Source: Clonostachys chloroleuca (lineage: Eukaryota > Ascomycota > Sordariomycetes > Hypocreales > Bionectriaceae). From it: DNA of 64,000 nucleotides. Position numbers and translations under genes: made by a program. The stretch lies in contig JBANAY010000003.1 of assembly GCA_037952775.1 (NCBI GenBank), forward strand, positions 6,014,001 to 6,078,000. Direction: 5' to 3'. The notes beneath the pieces are model-generated. The model searched no databases. It was not told the DNA's origin and saw only the letters and a program-made list of their open reading frames with translations. This document shows, in pieces, positions 24,407-36,080 of this stretch (position 1 is the first letter of the stretch; each line of letters opens with the position of its first letter).

Positions 24407-27166
24407 TCCCCCCAAAGCTTTGCCCACCCTGCCAATCATGATCGCTCGGTCGAGCACAACTTGATTATATCGGCGGATGTTGCTCGCCTCAAAGCTGCCC
24501 TGAAACTTGCCTTGGAGAAGAGGCCGTCCTCTCGACTCTGGCATCACAACCCCGAGAACCCTAGGTTTAAGGACCTACGGTCTGCATTGGACCATCTTGC
24601 ACGCCATCTGGAGGCACAGGTTGATCCCCGAATTCAAGTCAGAATCACGGCCGAAACCTTGTTGAATCATTCCACTGACCGTTTTCCAGGATCATTCCCG
24701 CTCGAACCCCTCCACCTCGTATCCGAATCTGCACCGGCTGCGCAAACTCCTCGACACGCCTCCCCGCGACGATACTTCCGACATAGGTACGGACAGGCGA
24801 TACAATACATATACGGCCCATGTTACTACCAGCACAACATCAATGGTTGTTACGGAAGCGCAGATTGCAGATGCCGCAAATTTCTTCCAATTCCCCCACA
24901 ATTTATCTCGCATTAGATCGCTCCAGAAAGCCGTCGACAGGTTTGCAGACTGTTTAGAGAACGACTTCTACAGCTGGGATGACCAACCAGGAATATTCTC
25001 AGAGCTAGAACTTGACAGAGTACAACGGGCTTATAAGCTCTCGTCCCTGTCCACTTCATTGTTCTCCCACTTGGCGGGAAATGCCACGTGCAATGCCCAG
25101 CATCAAGCCAAACTGGACCTCTCTGGTGTCAGGGAGGACCACATGAAGGTGGTAATTCGCAAGTGTCAAGAAACGACAAGCGAGAGGTGGCTACCCGCAG
25201 TATTCACGCAGTAAGTCGCTAGAGTCTATAGCAATCCTTCCCCTCTAATCCACAACTTGACAGGTCCCTTGAGAAACCAGGCTTGGGCATCCCAGCTTTC
25301 AACAACATTTGTTCCTTGACAGAGAATACTAAGCGCCTGCGCGTGTTGTTTAACTCAGATGCGATGTGGCCTCCGGATGAAGAGAATACTTCCAACCCGT
25401 TAACCGTCGCACCCACTCTCCCAAGCGCAGAGCAGTCTTTAGAAGACTGTCTCGACCAAGGGACATTGACAGACTTTTCACCCAAGCACCGCGCGCTTGC
25501 AGGGTTTTTCCTCGCCGCTACTTTTTTTCATCTTATTGGAAGTCCTTGGCTGAACGAGCCTTTTGTAGCACGGCATATCTCTCTCGACAATCCTGTCAGC
25601 CAACCACTTGACGGGTGGCATGTTCGTGCGCGACGCAGCCTTGAGCGAAGTACGGACGCAATAGACCTAGCCGAGAGCGTTGCTGCATTAGGGGTACTCA
25701 TCCTTGAGCTTGAGACAGGGTTCAAATCATCCTGGGAAAGGGATGATGAAATGTCGACCACAGGGGAAATGTCGCATCACTTGCGCTTGAGTCGTCTTGT
25801 ACGCGAATGGAGTAATGCACTAACTGAGGATATCCAGAGAATTGCTCGTTCATGCCTAGAATTTAATTTTCTGGTCGATAACCTTCCAGGGAACAGCGTA
25901 ACCGAAGGTATGAGGCGGCCTCTAATCATATACCAACACTTGCTCGAGCCGATATTCCGACGCAATGGCCAAAGCTACGTGGATCTCAAAGATATTTCCG
26001 CGGCGATTTTTGCCACCTCCAGCACCCTCCCCCATTCCGCAACCCCCTACCCCCCGACCAGTGGGAATTGTTTGATGCGGAAGACTTGCCCTTCACTGAA
26101 GGGAAGGTGTAAGTTTGCTTTAATGCTGAGCCTGTTCCATCACGCCCCGTAAATACTAACAATGGCGTCGAGGGCTAAATCCCAAACATTCTTCAACGAC
26201 GCCAGGCACTTCTTCCACCAAATAAGAAATATCCTCCACGACCGCAACCGCCCAACGTCAAGGAAAAAGATAAGGATCGTTACTTTAGATTCAGGTGTCG
26301 ACCGAGGGGAGACAGCAATTGCAGCCGCTATTGAAACCGGGCGAATAATTTCGGGAGCATGCAGGAGTTTCATCGGCTCCCCCTGGGATCAAGCCCATGA
26401 TATGCATGCGACCAATGTAGCTGAGCTCATAGTACGAACTGCGCCCGGTGCCGATATCATCATTGGGAAGATTTGCGAGCACAGGAAAAATACCAAGGAC
26501 ATGCTCCCGAAACTTGCACAGGTGAGTTTCCCACTACAGTCAAGTTCTGGCGAGATCTAACATCGAGGTGCGCAGGCCATCACGTGGGCTACGAAAGACA
26601 TAAAAGCCGACATTATATGTCTTGCATTGGGTTACAGAGGCGTCAACGACGCCGTCGACACAGCAGTGGACGACGCAATCATGGAAGGGGTATTGGTCGT
26701 CGCCGCCGCCTCGAATGATGGCGCCAAGGGACGTACTCGCCCAGCATCGCTCGACGGCGTCATCTGTATGCACGCCTCAGATGCCGCGGGCAACCGCAGC
26801 GCTATGAACCCCCCCATGGTGCTTGAGGAGAAAAACTTCTTGACGTTTGGAGATGGGGTAAATGTACTTTGGAAAGGCGAAGCCCTACTCAAAGCTGGAT
26901 CCTCCTTTGCCGCGCCAATCGCGGCAGGGTTCATTGCGTGCATACTAGAGTTCATAACGGGCAAGGTAACCGACCTGACTCCGGTGCAGGCCAAAAAATT
27001 GAGGAGAAGAAAAGGCATGGAGGCCATTCTGAAACTGATGTCGGTCGAAATGCATCTCGCCGGCAAGCACTATTTTATCCATCCACAACACATGTGCAAT
27101 TGGGAAGATCAAGACCAAGTGGAAGAGCAAGCTGCCAGAATACTGAGAGTCCTACAGAATGTCTAG
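24407..27166 (+). CDS. DUF7580-like / subtilisin (S8) protease, HET-Q2-like
   Basis: The open model runs 24407-24619, 24690-25210, 25264-25978, 26023-26108, 26173-26521 and 26576-27166 (about 824 codons; the initiating exon is not identified). The N-terminal 550 residues resemble the fungal DUF7580 region (HRALAGFFLAATFFHLIGSPWL). The C-terminal peptidase S8 domain has the catalytic Asp in VTLDSGVDR, His in MHATNVAEL (instead of the usual HGTHVA), oxyanion Asn in AAASNDGA, and Ser in GSSFAAPIAAG. The triad is therefore complete. The 44-nt interval 25979-26022 is needed to reach the conserved DQWELFDAEDLPF frame; it has GT..AG ends but is very short, so it may instead be a frameshift. The gene lies 528 nt upstream, on the same strand, of a gasdermin-like gene. 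Podospora HET-Q2 is a subtilisin-like protease that activates the gasdermin HET-Q1; this gene is inferred to be the matching protease. Confidence 0.72.
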
Positions 27167-27694
27167 GAAAGGGGACATATTGCACTCACACATACGTTTC
27201 TAGCTTGCTGAAGGGTGGTTTGAGATGGTGGTGGGCTGTGGCACCTGAGGGAGGGGGTGCCGCCGACAGATTGATACACGAGCAGATATACAATCATGGG
27301 GGTAAAGTAAACATCAAACTAAACACAATAGGGTGGCTCAGTGGTTTTTTAAGAAGGATTTAGTCATAGACTACGACTCTCAGACTGGCCGCGCTACATG
27401 TCTCGTGAAGCGTTCTTCCTAGAAGCCACTTGCTCATCGTCGCGCATCATGCGAAGGCGCCCAGCGTGGTTACACTTGATTATCTCATGAAGTTTAGCCA
27501 TCTGATAGGGTCAAGTATTGTTACACTTGATCACCTCAGGTGAAAACTCTGCGTTGTGATACGGAACTACCCCTCTTTCTCCCAGATCTCTTTGTTTCCA
27601 TTCTTCCTTCTGCAACTTGCCCGTGATTTCTGCCGCCATTGTCAATATTATTGCTGGCTCTTTGAATCTCATCCTTCCATTACTAGGAAGAAAG
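27167..27694. other. Spacer between protease and gasdermin-like genes
   Basis: This 528-nt interval must contain the protease terminator and the gasdermin-like promoter. The gasdermin frame stays open without an ATG for some way upstream of 27695. Confidence 0.5.
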
Positions 27695-28483
27695 ATGGAG
27701 TTGGCTCGTGGCCGCGAAGCCGACTTCGGCCGATGGCAGAAACCAGAGTACATGCTTGCGCCCAATTACAACATACCCCCCGATGGACCCTTTGCACTTG
27801 GCAGGTTCGTGAAAGAAATTGATAAATTCCGTGTGCTGAACGCAGGCTCCGCGCGAGTCCACATCCCAGAGTCTGACTGGTACTCGGATGTCAAACCGGA
27901 CATCCAGGTAAGCGTCAACTCGTCCAGCAACTATGACACGAACATCCTGGCCCAATTCCTTGACCGCAGTCTCGGCGGCAATATTGGACTCCAGAGAGTC
28001 AAGAACAATAGCGAAAGCTTCAACGTCCAGAAACTGGAGACAGTTTTCTTCGACCACACCGAGGAGTATATCCTGAAGTGTCGCGAGCTCCCGGACATCC
28101 AAACCTACCTCCAGATCCACGACTACCAGGTACCGATCTACCTGATCACCGGATTGAAATTCGCTTGGGGAGCGACGCGCTCCGTTGCTCGTGACCAGGA
28201 CTCTGGCCAAGAGACGGGAGCAGGAGTCACGTTGGGCCCCGAGGCACTCAACTTGGAGGTAAAGGGCGAGGCCAGCCGCACCAAGAATGCGAGTTTTACA
28301 GCCGACACCAAAACTCCACGCGACTTCATTGTCGGCATCCGAGTCGAAAAGTTCTACCACAAGAAGGGATGGTTTTTCTTCGGGGAAAGAACCCCTCACA
28401 ACAAACCGGAGACCGCGAGGGCAGTCTTTTTGGACGGCGATTACAGAGAGGAAAGGATGATCAGCTCATCCGTGAGGAGCTGA
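27695..28483 (+). CDS. Gasdermin-like pore-forming cell-death protein, HET-Q1-like
   Basis: A single-exon frame of 262 aa starts at the first ATG (27695). It has no signal peptide and no classical membrane helix. It shows the alternation of beta-strand-like segments expected of a gasdermin pore-forming domain: a central PIYLITGLKFAWGA strand, then a Gly/Ala-rich acidic loop, then a strand ending IVGIRVEKF, followed by a C-terminal tail of about 35 residues after the aromatic GWFFFGE stretch. Fungal gasdermins are about 230-290 aa with a short C-terminal inhibitory piece of about 5 kDa; length and tail agree. The assignment rests on this layout plus the protease neighbour, not on a database match. 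Inferred role: kept inactive until the adjacent S8 protease removes the tail, then it oligomerises in the plasma membrane. A damaged paralogue lies at 40.4-40.6 kb. Confidence 0.62.
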   Translation: MELARGREADFGRWQKPEYMLAPNYNIPPDGPFALGRFVKEIDKFRVLNAGSARVHIPESDWYSDVKPDIQVSVNSSSNYDTNILAQFLDRSLGGNIGLQRVKNNSESFNVQKLETVFFDHTEEYILKCRELPDIQTYLQIHDYQVPIYLITGLKFAWGATRSVARDQDSGQETGAGVTLGPEALNLEVKGEASRTKNASFTADTKTPRDFIVGIRVEKFYHKKGWFFFGERTPHNKPETARAVFLDGDYREERMISSSVRS

Positions 28484-28869
28484 GCCCTGAGGAGGCTCCA
28501 AGAATGGTGCTTTAGAGGACTCATCTCTGCAGAAGCCTGTGGCAGCAGAGCGCTGTCCAGGTATCCCCTACGTTGTTTCTTTCTAAACTCCCTTGTCCCC
28601 CTCCTTCTACTTGAGGGAAGGAACATCGGAGAGTAGGCCTAGGCCGAGTTTTCAATCTGCTACTTGTGGTCATTTGGGTTCACCCGTGTTGATCAATCAC
28701 GTTCGTAGCTGTTTACTACATATTCTAGCCAGACAAAAATACATCTTCATCCTGGCAATTTGCACCAACCGCATAGAATGTGTGCAGGCCGGCCACTACT
28801 AGACTGCCAGCAGCAATGTGATGTCTGCGCCTCCCCTTCGTGATGAATGCTTTGTCGAATGCAGCAATT
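28484..28869. other. 3' flank of gasdermin-like gene
   Basis: No coding feature is supported. Confidence 0.5.
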
Positions 28870-28955
28870 CAATGTGCCAATAGTTTAACACGCCAAACTG
28901 CGACGCCGCCGCGCCTGGTCTAGTCGAGCATCACGAGTTGCACCAAAACGCGGCT
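28870..28955 (+). pseudogene. Short relic of the DUF7580-like region
   Basis: A block of about 60 nt (acacgccaaactgcgacgcc onward) aligns with 40033-40090 in the decayed DUF7580-like copy at 40 kb, with conserved order of CGCCAA, TGCGACGC, CGCC, TGGTC and GAGC words. It sits just downstream of the gasdermin-like gene, suggesting the protease/gasdermin unit was once present in more copies. It is too short to be functional. Confidence 0.45.
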
Positions 28956-29470
28956 ATTTCCTGCATGATGCGTCGAACGATCCACGACAACGTGTGTCGC
29001 CTTGGACGGATAGGGCGCCTAGAACTACAGTATTTGCCATCGGCGGCCTGGGATAGCTCTCTGATCTGCTATAGCCCTGCAGGAAGGGGTGAATGCGTGA
29101 ACTGTGAGAGGGATGCCCGGTGCAGAACAGTATCGGCGCGGTCTAATACCTAGCCAAGGTGGGCGTGATCGTGACGAATGCACGATCATCGACCGTCGGA
29201 CCTGGCTTTGGCGGAATCACTGGAATGGTATACGAATGGTATCTCGCTGCATGCTCCAGCATCTGAGCAGAAGGGGTGCTATTCATAGAGCCTCCGCGCC
29301 TACTGTAGATTGGTGGTCGCCGGATCTTGATGGCCCATCAATCACGAAGTTCCACGCACCAGGATCAAGAGTTCAACTCTCACGAACAAGTTCAACGTCA
29401 ATAGAGCTCGATTTTTCAGGTCACTACTAAAGAAATGGGAAATGTGGCTAACTATATCCTGTCCATGCCA

Positions 29471-29495
29471 CTGAGCCATCTGAGAGATGGCTCAG
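29471..29495. repeat. Perfect 11-bp inverted repeat with 3-nt loop
   Basis: CTGAGCCATCT and AGATGGCTCAG are exact reverse complements separated by GAG. No flanking gene gives it a role as a terminator. Confidence 0.85.
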
Positions 29496-30127
29496 GTGCG
29501 ATTTCCCGCCATCGCTGTCTTCGACTACGCCTCACAGAGCAGAGATTTCGGCTGGCGGTGTCGCGTCCATGGGTCTACGCGTACCCGCCGACACAAACCG
29601 CCAGCGACGGTAACGCTCGTTACCAGTATCAACCTCTTCTTACTTGGCCTGTGACTCACTTCAATCGACGGTGAAGACACTATTTTGCCTATGTCCACCA
29701 GCTGCAGTCACCAGCATCATCAAATCACCCCATCGCAACCCCGCATTAGTGACTTCAATCTCTATACAAATTTGCCGGGGATCCAAGTAGCTCCGTTGCA
29801 ACGCCTCATCCACTAACTCTCAGTGGGCAGTCACTAAATATTAGTGGATGGCTCACCAATATGACCCCGCTGTTGCTTATGCAACTAACGGACACAATAT
29901 TTGCAATTATCAGAGGTTTGCAATCACAAGACAGTACCTACCTGTAGTCTTCAGTGGAGATCCCTATCAAAGTCAAGTCACTTCTTTCGCTGCCCTCAAC
30001 AGCTCTACCACGAGTCTCCAGCCTCCATCACGACGTCCAGTTAAACTATGTTTGTCTCCACAGCATCATTCAGGCTAAAAATAGCCGTTGCTCGTCCAAG
30101 AGCACTTGTGTGTCTAGGGAGGCTAGG

Positions 30128-30185
30128 GTGGCAGGTCGCTGCCAGAAAAAGGGGCTGCAAAGTCGCCTGACAGAATTATCACGGC
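30128..30185 (+). repeat. Diverged repeat, copy A
   Basis: It aligns with 36260-36320: shared words include GTCAGAAAA or CCAGAAAA, TGCAAAGTC, CCT and GACAGAA in the same order, roughly three quarters identical by eye. The two copies flank the STAND receptor gene in the same orientation. Confidence 0.5.
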
Positions 30186-31469
30186 ATGCAGTCTCATCAT
30201 AATGCTTCCTACCACCCACCTTTGCAGCCTGGCCTGTTATTCTGGTACCCACTTGGGTCGCAGCCATCATGATGCCTGCGATCTCACGATGCCTAATGCT
30301 GTGCGCATTTTGAGTTTGCTTTAAGCGTAGGCTAAGCATACTGGCAGTGCTGGTACTTGAGAATTAACCTCACTTCTGCCATACCTTAATCTTGTTAATA
30401 TCCTGAATTCCTCACTCCAGAGTTGAGCAGCGCGTGCAGAGGTACCGGTACTTCGATGCGTGTATAATTATAGTGGGCTGCTATGTAACGTGCTACTCGT
30501 CACCATACTTGAATCGAAGTCAAAATCAAAAGCAGACACGCGTTGACTGCAAGCATATTGAAGCCCAATTGAAAGCACAAATTTTATCTCTCCACGGGTA
30601 TCTACAAAGTCCAACTAATAGGATTTTCCAAGAGATAAATACTACTCCATCAGTGAGCATTTCGCTTGGCACTGGGGTGCCCAAAGTTGATCTGCGGTAC
30701 TGTCTAGGGTAGCTCATTATTGAGAGCAGTAACCACATTCACACGCATGCGATCTACCGCCTGAAGAATGTCTCCCCTGCCATCATCTTTACTGTGACCA
30801 CAGCTATTTCTCCCAGCATTCCACAGACATTGTATTGCGCAGCCGACGCCATGCACTGGGCCAAATAGGCACCAGCCAATGGATCTGGTGTTGACGTATG
30901 GGAGGATGAAGCTTAGTCAGCAAACAGCTGTTCGACACTGCTGACCAATGTGCGCGCTGTGATTGGCTAGCTCCTTGCCCCTGAGCGATGAGACCTGGTT
31001 TGAACGCTGAAGGGGCGGGTTTATCGCAGCCTTGCTCAAGGCCTAGACCGGCTCCCAACTGCTTGACGAGCGGACCTCATTGTAAAGAGCTGATGGACCC
31101 AGCCGATCTTTGAGATAGTGGGAGATGTATGGCAGTGAAACACTGGGCTGGTATAAGCCCTAGTAGATGAGTGGTGAATCAATGTAGAGTAAAAGACTGA
31201 CATGTATCCATCCAAAAGTAGTGGCGCTTAAATCTCGTTCTTTGTAAACGATCAATCGCTATTAGGTTGAAGAGACCAAACTAGGCCCCCGTTAGGGTGC
31301 CATGTGTCTTTTATGTGGCAGTGGATGGCTAAATTACCAAACAGCGAGAAAGTCACCGTCAAGTAGGCATGCATTCTACACGATTCACAGGCCACCAGTT
31401 GCTGGTTCTTTCGGGCTTTGCCTCGGAAGGAAATCAGACGGCGCTCTCCAATTCACCCTCTCCCCTCAA

Positions 31470-34400
31470 CTACTCAAAGTCTACATACTTGGCCCGGATC
31501 TCAGCTTTCCAGCTTTTATATTCGACAACCTCGCCTTGAACCAACACACATCCTTTCGGTAACGCCTTGGCTTGTTCCTTGTCCCTCATTGGAAATTGGT
31601 AGAATTCGTCGTCCTTGCTACACTCAGAAGCTGGGGCGTTGCCATCCATCAGCTTCTTGTAGCAGTCGTCGTGGAAAACTCGCTGTCCGGCGTGAGTCAA
31701 ACAGAGCCACATTCCGGCATTATTCCAGCTAACAAAGCGGCAATTGTGACAACATGTAAGCCCAGATGTCAGCAAGGACATTGGATCGATTTCTTCGTCC
31801 GCTAGCTGCCTCCCCATATCCCACCAAACTTCTTCTGTGTTCTCATTTTCCTCCTCCATGAGCTTTGCTACGAGCTCGGAAGCGGGCGTCCCATCTTCGC
31901 TGCCGTTGATATCATTGTGATCTAGCAAGTCGGTCTCAATAAGGTTGGCAACCTGCCCCTCTTCCGTAGATTCGTCTGTACATTTTTCCAAATCTGCCGA
32001 GTCCTTCATTTCAGCGAGTTGTTTCTTCCTCCAAATAAGTTGCCTTCGTTTGTTCTCTTGTCGCTGAGCCCTGAAAGCGATATACTGCAGCTCCCAGGCC
32101 ACCAGAGCGTTTCGTAAATCACTCATGGCGCAAGAGGTGATGCCGAGAGTATAGAGAGACACTGTGTCGTTGTCAAGGTCATCATCCTCCAACATCTCAA
32201 GCGCACCAGAAACATGGCCTTTGAGTAACTCCTTCGCGTTTTGTTCATCGCCCGCGCGGAGGAAGTATTGCGCCATGGAAGCACAACTCTGCAGGTCTCC
32301 AACGATGTCGCTTTCATAGTCGTCGTAGTAGGCTTGGAGCTTTCTGTGATAGGACTCGGCATCTACAGAAGAAGCACCCTTGCGATAAGCGAGCTTGATC
32401 CAAACATTGATCAAGTCGTTGCGGAATCTATGAATTTCGTCGTGTGGAATTTGTCGGCAGTCTTCCCAAATGGAGAGACCGGCCTCCTCGTAGCCGTCAA
32501 GCCGAATCAGCATTCGACCATGCTCGAACCGCAGTTTGTCCAAATCTCGTGATGGCGGCTCAGTTGCATAGGCTTTGTTGAACAGAGTTTCAACAAGATC
32601 GACTCTGTTTTTCGCCTTGATCGCTTGGAAGGTAACATCGACCAAAGGGTATTCGCCAATGTTTTGCGCCACGAAGGCCCCTGTGGTATTTTGATCTTTG
32701 TGCGGTTCCTCCAACAGCCGTTCGTAAAAGGTGATGATGGCATCCCATTTCTCGAGCTCGCTGTATATCTCCAAGATGGGACAAATCTTGCCCAGGACAT
32801 CTGGAGATCTGTCGATTTCAAAAATCCTGAGATTGATTTCTTCGCATCTTTCGTCCCTTCCATGATCCAAGCTCAAGGTCAGATCAAGCAAAATCCTGGT
32901 GAGGATGATCTTGTTTCGAGGCTGACTTGTCCACTCTTCATCCGCTATCAACCTATCCACAACGCCCTTGAGAATATCAATATTCTCCTCGTTGCGGCCT
33001 CCGGCTCTTGACAACGCATATAATGCTTGCCAGCAATTTGGATCAAGGCCCACTGCTCGTTTGGCTCTTCTGACACACTCGGTCCGTGTTTGTGGTGGGA
33101 GATGTTGGGTGACGCTTTGGAGCACATCCACCGAGTTTGCCTCCCATAGTGCATCTTTCTCTGTGCACTCCAGGGCAGCTTGCGACCAATTCTCGACTAG
33201 TTGAAACATCTCATATGTAGCGGAATAGGCCCCATCAAGGTGTGGTAGCTTTTTCTGGACGATTATTAGTAACCATTATCGTGCATAAAGCGTTCGGAGG
33301 TGAGATACCTTGGTGATCAGGAAGTATAAGAAGAAGAAAGCCATTCGAGTTTCGTTCTCCGCGGTGTCCCTCCGGAAAAGATCAGTGGCAGCTCTAAGCA
33401 TACCTAACTTAAGCAGCACCATCCGATGATCTGCATCTGGGTCATTAAACGAAGTAATAATTGGATTGTCTTTGACATTTTCAATGACCGCAGAATCCCT
33501 AAACCAGCGTGAGATGCAGACCACTCCTTCCTGGCTGAAAACCCAAGATCCCCAGGAGTATGGAAACAACCAGTCGGCGTAGCGGGAATAGGTGCTAATC
33601 TCTGGCTTGTTGTCCTCAAATCCGAGCAAAGACCCAATTGCGTATTGCTCGGTGAAGAGGCGCACCAGCATTTCTCCAGCTTCTGCCTTGAGCTCCCTGT
33701 CCGCTAATGAGAGATCGGCCGCGTTCAAATGAACAATCAAAAACGCTTGGCTGTGCTCATATAGCAGTTGAGTCTTCTCATTTCGGTCCTCGATAAGGCA
33801 TCTCATGCAGCGTAGAGCAAGACGGATATGCGCGTTTTCCAAGTCTTGATGTATTTGAGAACCTTTGCTGACAAGCTTGGATTCGAGGAAATCTTCAAAT
33901 CCCATTTTATCGTAGAGATCTTTGGGGCACACCGTTGAGAGGTAATGCTTCAGGATGTTGATCTCGGTTGCGCTTACTTCGGTATCGTCATTTGGGATCT
34001 GGCTCCCTCGGGTCGAAGCTTTATTTGGGATCATTGCGCCAATGTCCGGGTATTTGTATTCGACAGTGTCGTTCCATCCCACCTGGAAGAGTGTGTATTT
34101 TAACTTGATTTTGGACCTCATCGACATCAGGGATGGTGAAACGTAATCCCCTATCCCCAATCCAATAGCAGCCTCTATCAGGGCCAAGTCGACTTTTGCG
34201 AACATGCCATTATTGAGCCAGAGGATCATCTCATTTATCTCAGCGATTTCTCTTTTGGAGAGTGATTGGTTTAGCTTCTGTATGTCAGCTTCGATCTGTT
34301 CTGGCCGTGGACGTCGTGCAGATTCAAGCTGAAAATCGACTTCGTCAGGGTCATCCGTCTTGGATATGTTGTCGAGTACTCGGTTGATTTTGTGGTAGTC

Positions 34401-36080
34401 CCCCTCGGTGGACTTTGGGAGCTCTCTGAGGATTCGTGCTCTTATATCCGCCACAATTGGAGTTTTCTCCTTGAGAATGTCCATATGGTCCATTCTATTT
34501 TTGATGTAAATCTCAATGTCCGACTGATTAGATTGGGCCAGTGGTATTTTCGCAACCTTGATACCACCAACCGTCTCGAGCTCGTCAAAAAAGTCGTCGC
34601 TTCCAGTAATCACGATGCGAAATCGGTCTGAAACAGGGCTGTTCAACAGAGCTTGAAGAATCTGAGAAAAATGCTGAATGCTGCCGATTATTCCATCAAA
34701 GACGATGAACAAGGTGATATCCATAGAAAGAAGATCTTTATTGTCGAACAACAACTCCGACCACATCTCTTTGGGACTTTCTAGGTATTTTGATCGATCG
34801 CATATCGACGCAATACTCTTCATCAACGACTCATCAGCTAAGGCTAGTTGACAAATCAGATTGCTTGACATGAGAATAGCTTTTGAGTTGACATCATCCA
34901 CGACGGTTGGTCTTGTCTCCATATCGATAAAGTTATGGGCGACTACAACCCTGGAGCCCAAAGATTCGGGTGTCTTCAGCTTTCCTTTTCGAATGTTCAG
35001 TATAAAGTTGGAAGCTAGAAGAGTCTTGCCAGTTCCAACCTCACCCTGAAGGCCTAGAATTCGATCTTTGTTGTCGTTACCGCTCAGCCATGAGGTGAAC
35101 TTGGCATCTTGAAAAAGCCACTCGCCGGTATCCTGAAGGATACTCGACTTGTATCTATTCCAGGTCTCATCCCATGGCTTCGTTGAGCCCTCCTCTAGGA
35201 TGTCTTGTGCGCAATTCAGAGTCGTGAAAATAGTCTGCTTCCATACTTTGATGTCCTTCTCTTTCATCAGAATACTTTTATCCTCCATGAGGCTAGCATG
35301 CATTTTGCGGGTGAGTGATAATCCGTCTCTCGAATTCTCTGCCGCCTCAATACTTGACTTCCAAGTCTGAGCAGCAACTAACCCTCGCTCTTTATCAATC
35401 AGCCCGCTCATGCTTGCCAGAAGACCTTGGACTCCGTCGTCATTGAGAAACAGTTGTTTCATAAAGGCTGCAAGTTTCTGTCGCTTCCTTCTCAGCTTTA
35501 GACAGCGATCGCATATCTCGACGAAGATTTGGAGGTGCAAACATGCGACCATCGTGAGCTTAGAGTCCATTCCACCTTGTGTGTAAATACTTAAGCGATC
35601 CATGAACTCAACGCACTTCTCTAGCAGAGAGGTCAGACTGTCGAAAATGCCCTCATAGCCCTGCCAAGCTTGAATCACAAAGGTCAGCGCGTTATAGCAA
35701 GTGCTAGCCGGCGCGAATACCTACACAGCGATCAATTAGCACTGATGCGAATGGATGACGCGTCGGGCCCTCAGGGTTGCCCAGGTCAGTCCAGTGCTCA
35801 CCGTTGAAACACCCGTCGTCACGATGCCTCCCACGGTCTGGATACATTGCAGTGTTCTTTGGAACACGTTCCTAACCTGGCCGTACTTCTCTGCTTCCTT
35901 CTTGTTGCTTGCCTGAGTTTGATTCAGGGAAGAAATGACGCTCTCAATGGTCAGATCCTTCTGCAGCATCGTTTCATCCCCGCCCGCCATCTGCAAGACT
36001 CGGCTCTCGACTTGCTTCCATACTTGGCCAATTTCTCGGTTGACTTCTGAATCTATGGCGGGATTGACGGGCAGCGTCAT
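31470..36080 (-). CDS. Goodbye-NACHT-TPR STAND receptor (fungal NLR)
   Basis: Exons 36080-35802, 35720-33309 and 33254-31470 sum to 1492 codons (1491 aa), all in phase. Residues 1-215 form the fungal STAND N-terminal Goodbye domain (VFAPAST, then FMDRLSIYTQGGM and LFLNDDGVQGLL). A NACHT-type NTPase follows with a P-loop GEVGTGKT (Lys325), a Walker B-like LFIVFDG, and helical regulatory segments to about residue 900. The C-terminal 550 residues are helical, TPR-like repeats (AKRAVGLDPNCWQALYAL), an acidic linker, then a cysteine-rich tail at about 1396-1432 (CCHNC, then WLC and CYKKL) that looks like a zinc-binding knuckle. STAND proteins switch by NTP-driven oligomerisation after ligand binding by their repeats. 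The Goodbye domain's downstream partner is unknown. It sits between the protease/gasdermin pair and its relic, so a role in the same recognition system is possible but unproven. Confidence 0.88.

Larger units (their letters stand above)
28956..31469. other. Stop-rich intergenic region
   Basis: No gene is supported on either strand. It contains a perfect hairpin (29471-29495) and one copy of a diverged repeat (30128-30185), listed separately. Probably old gene or repeat debris. Confidence 0.5.

Noticed and set aside
27683..28399. 238-codon ORF antisense to the gasdermin-like gene
   Set aside because: The plus frame has a sensible start, a conserved relic copy and a paired protease; the antisense frame only mirrors it.
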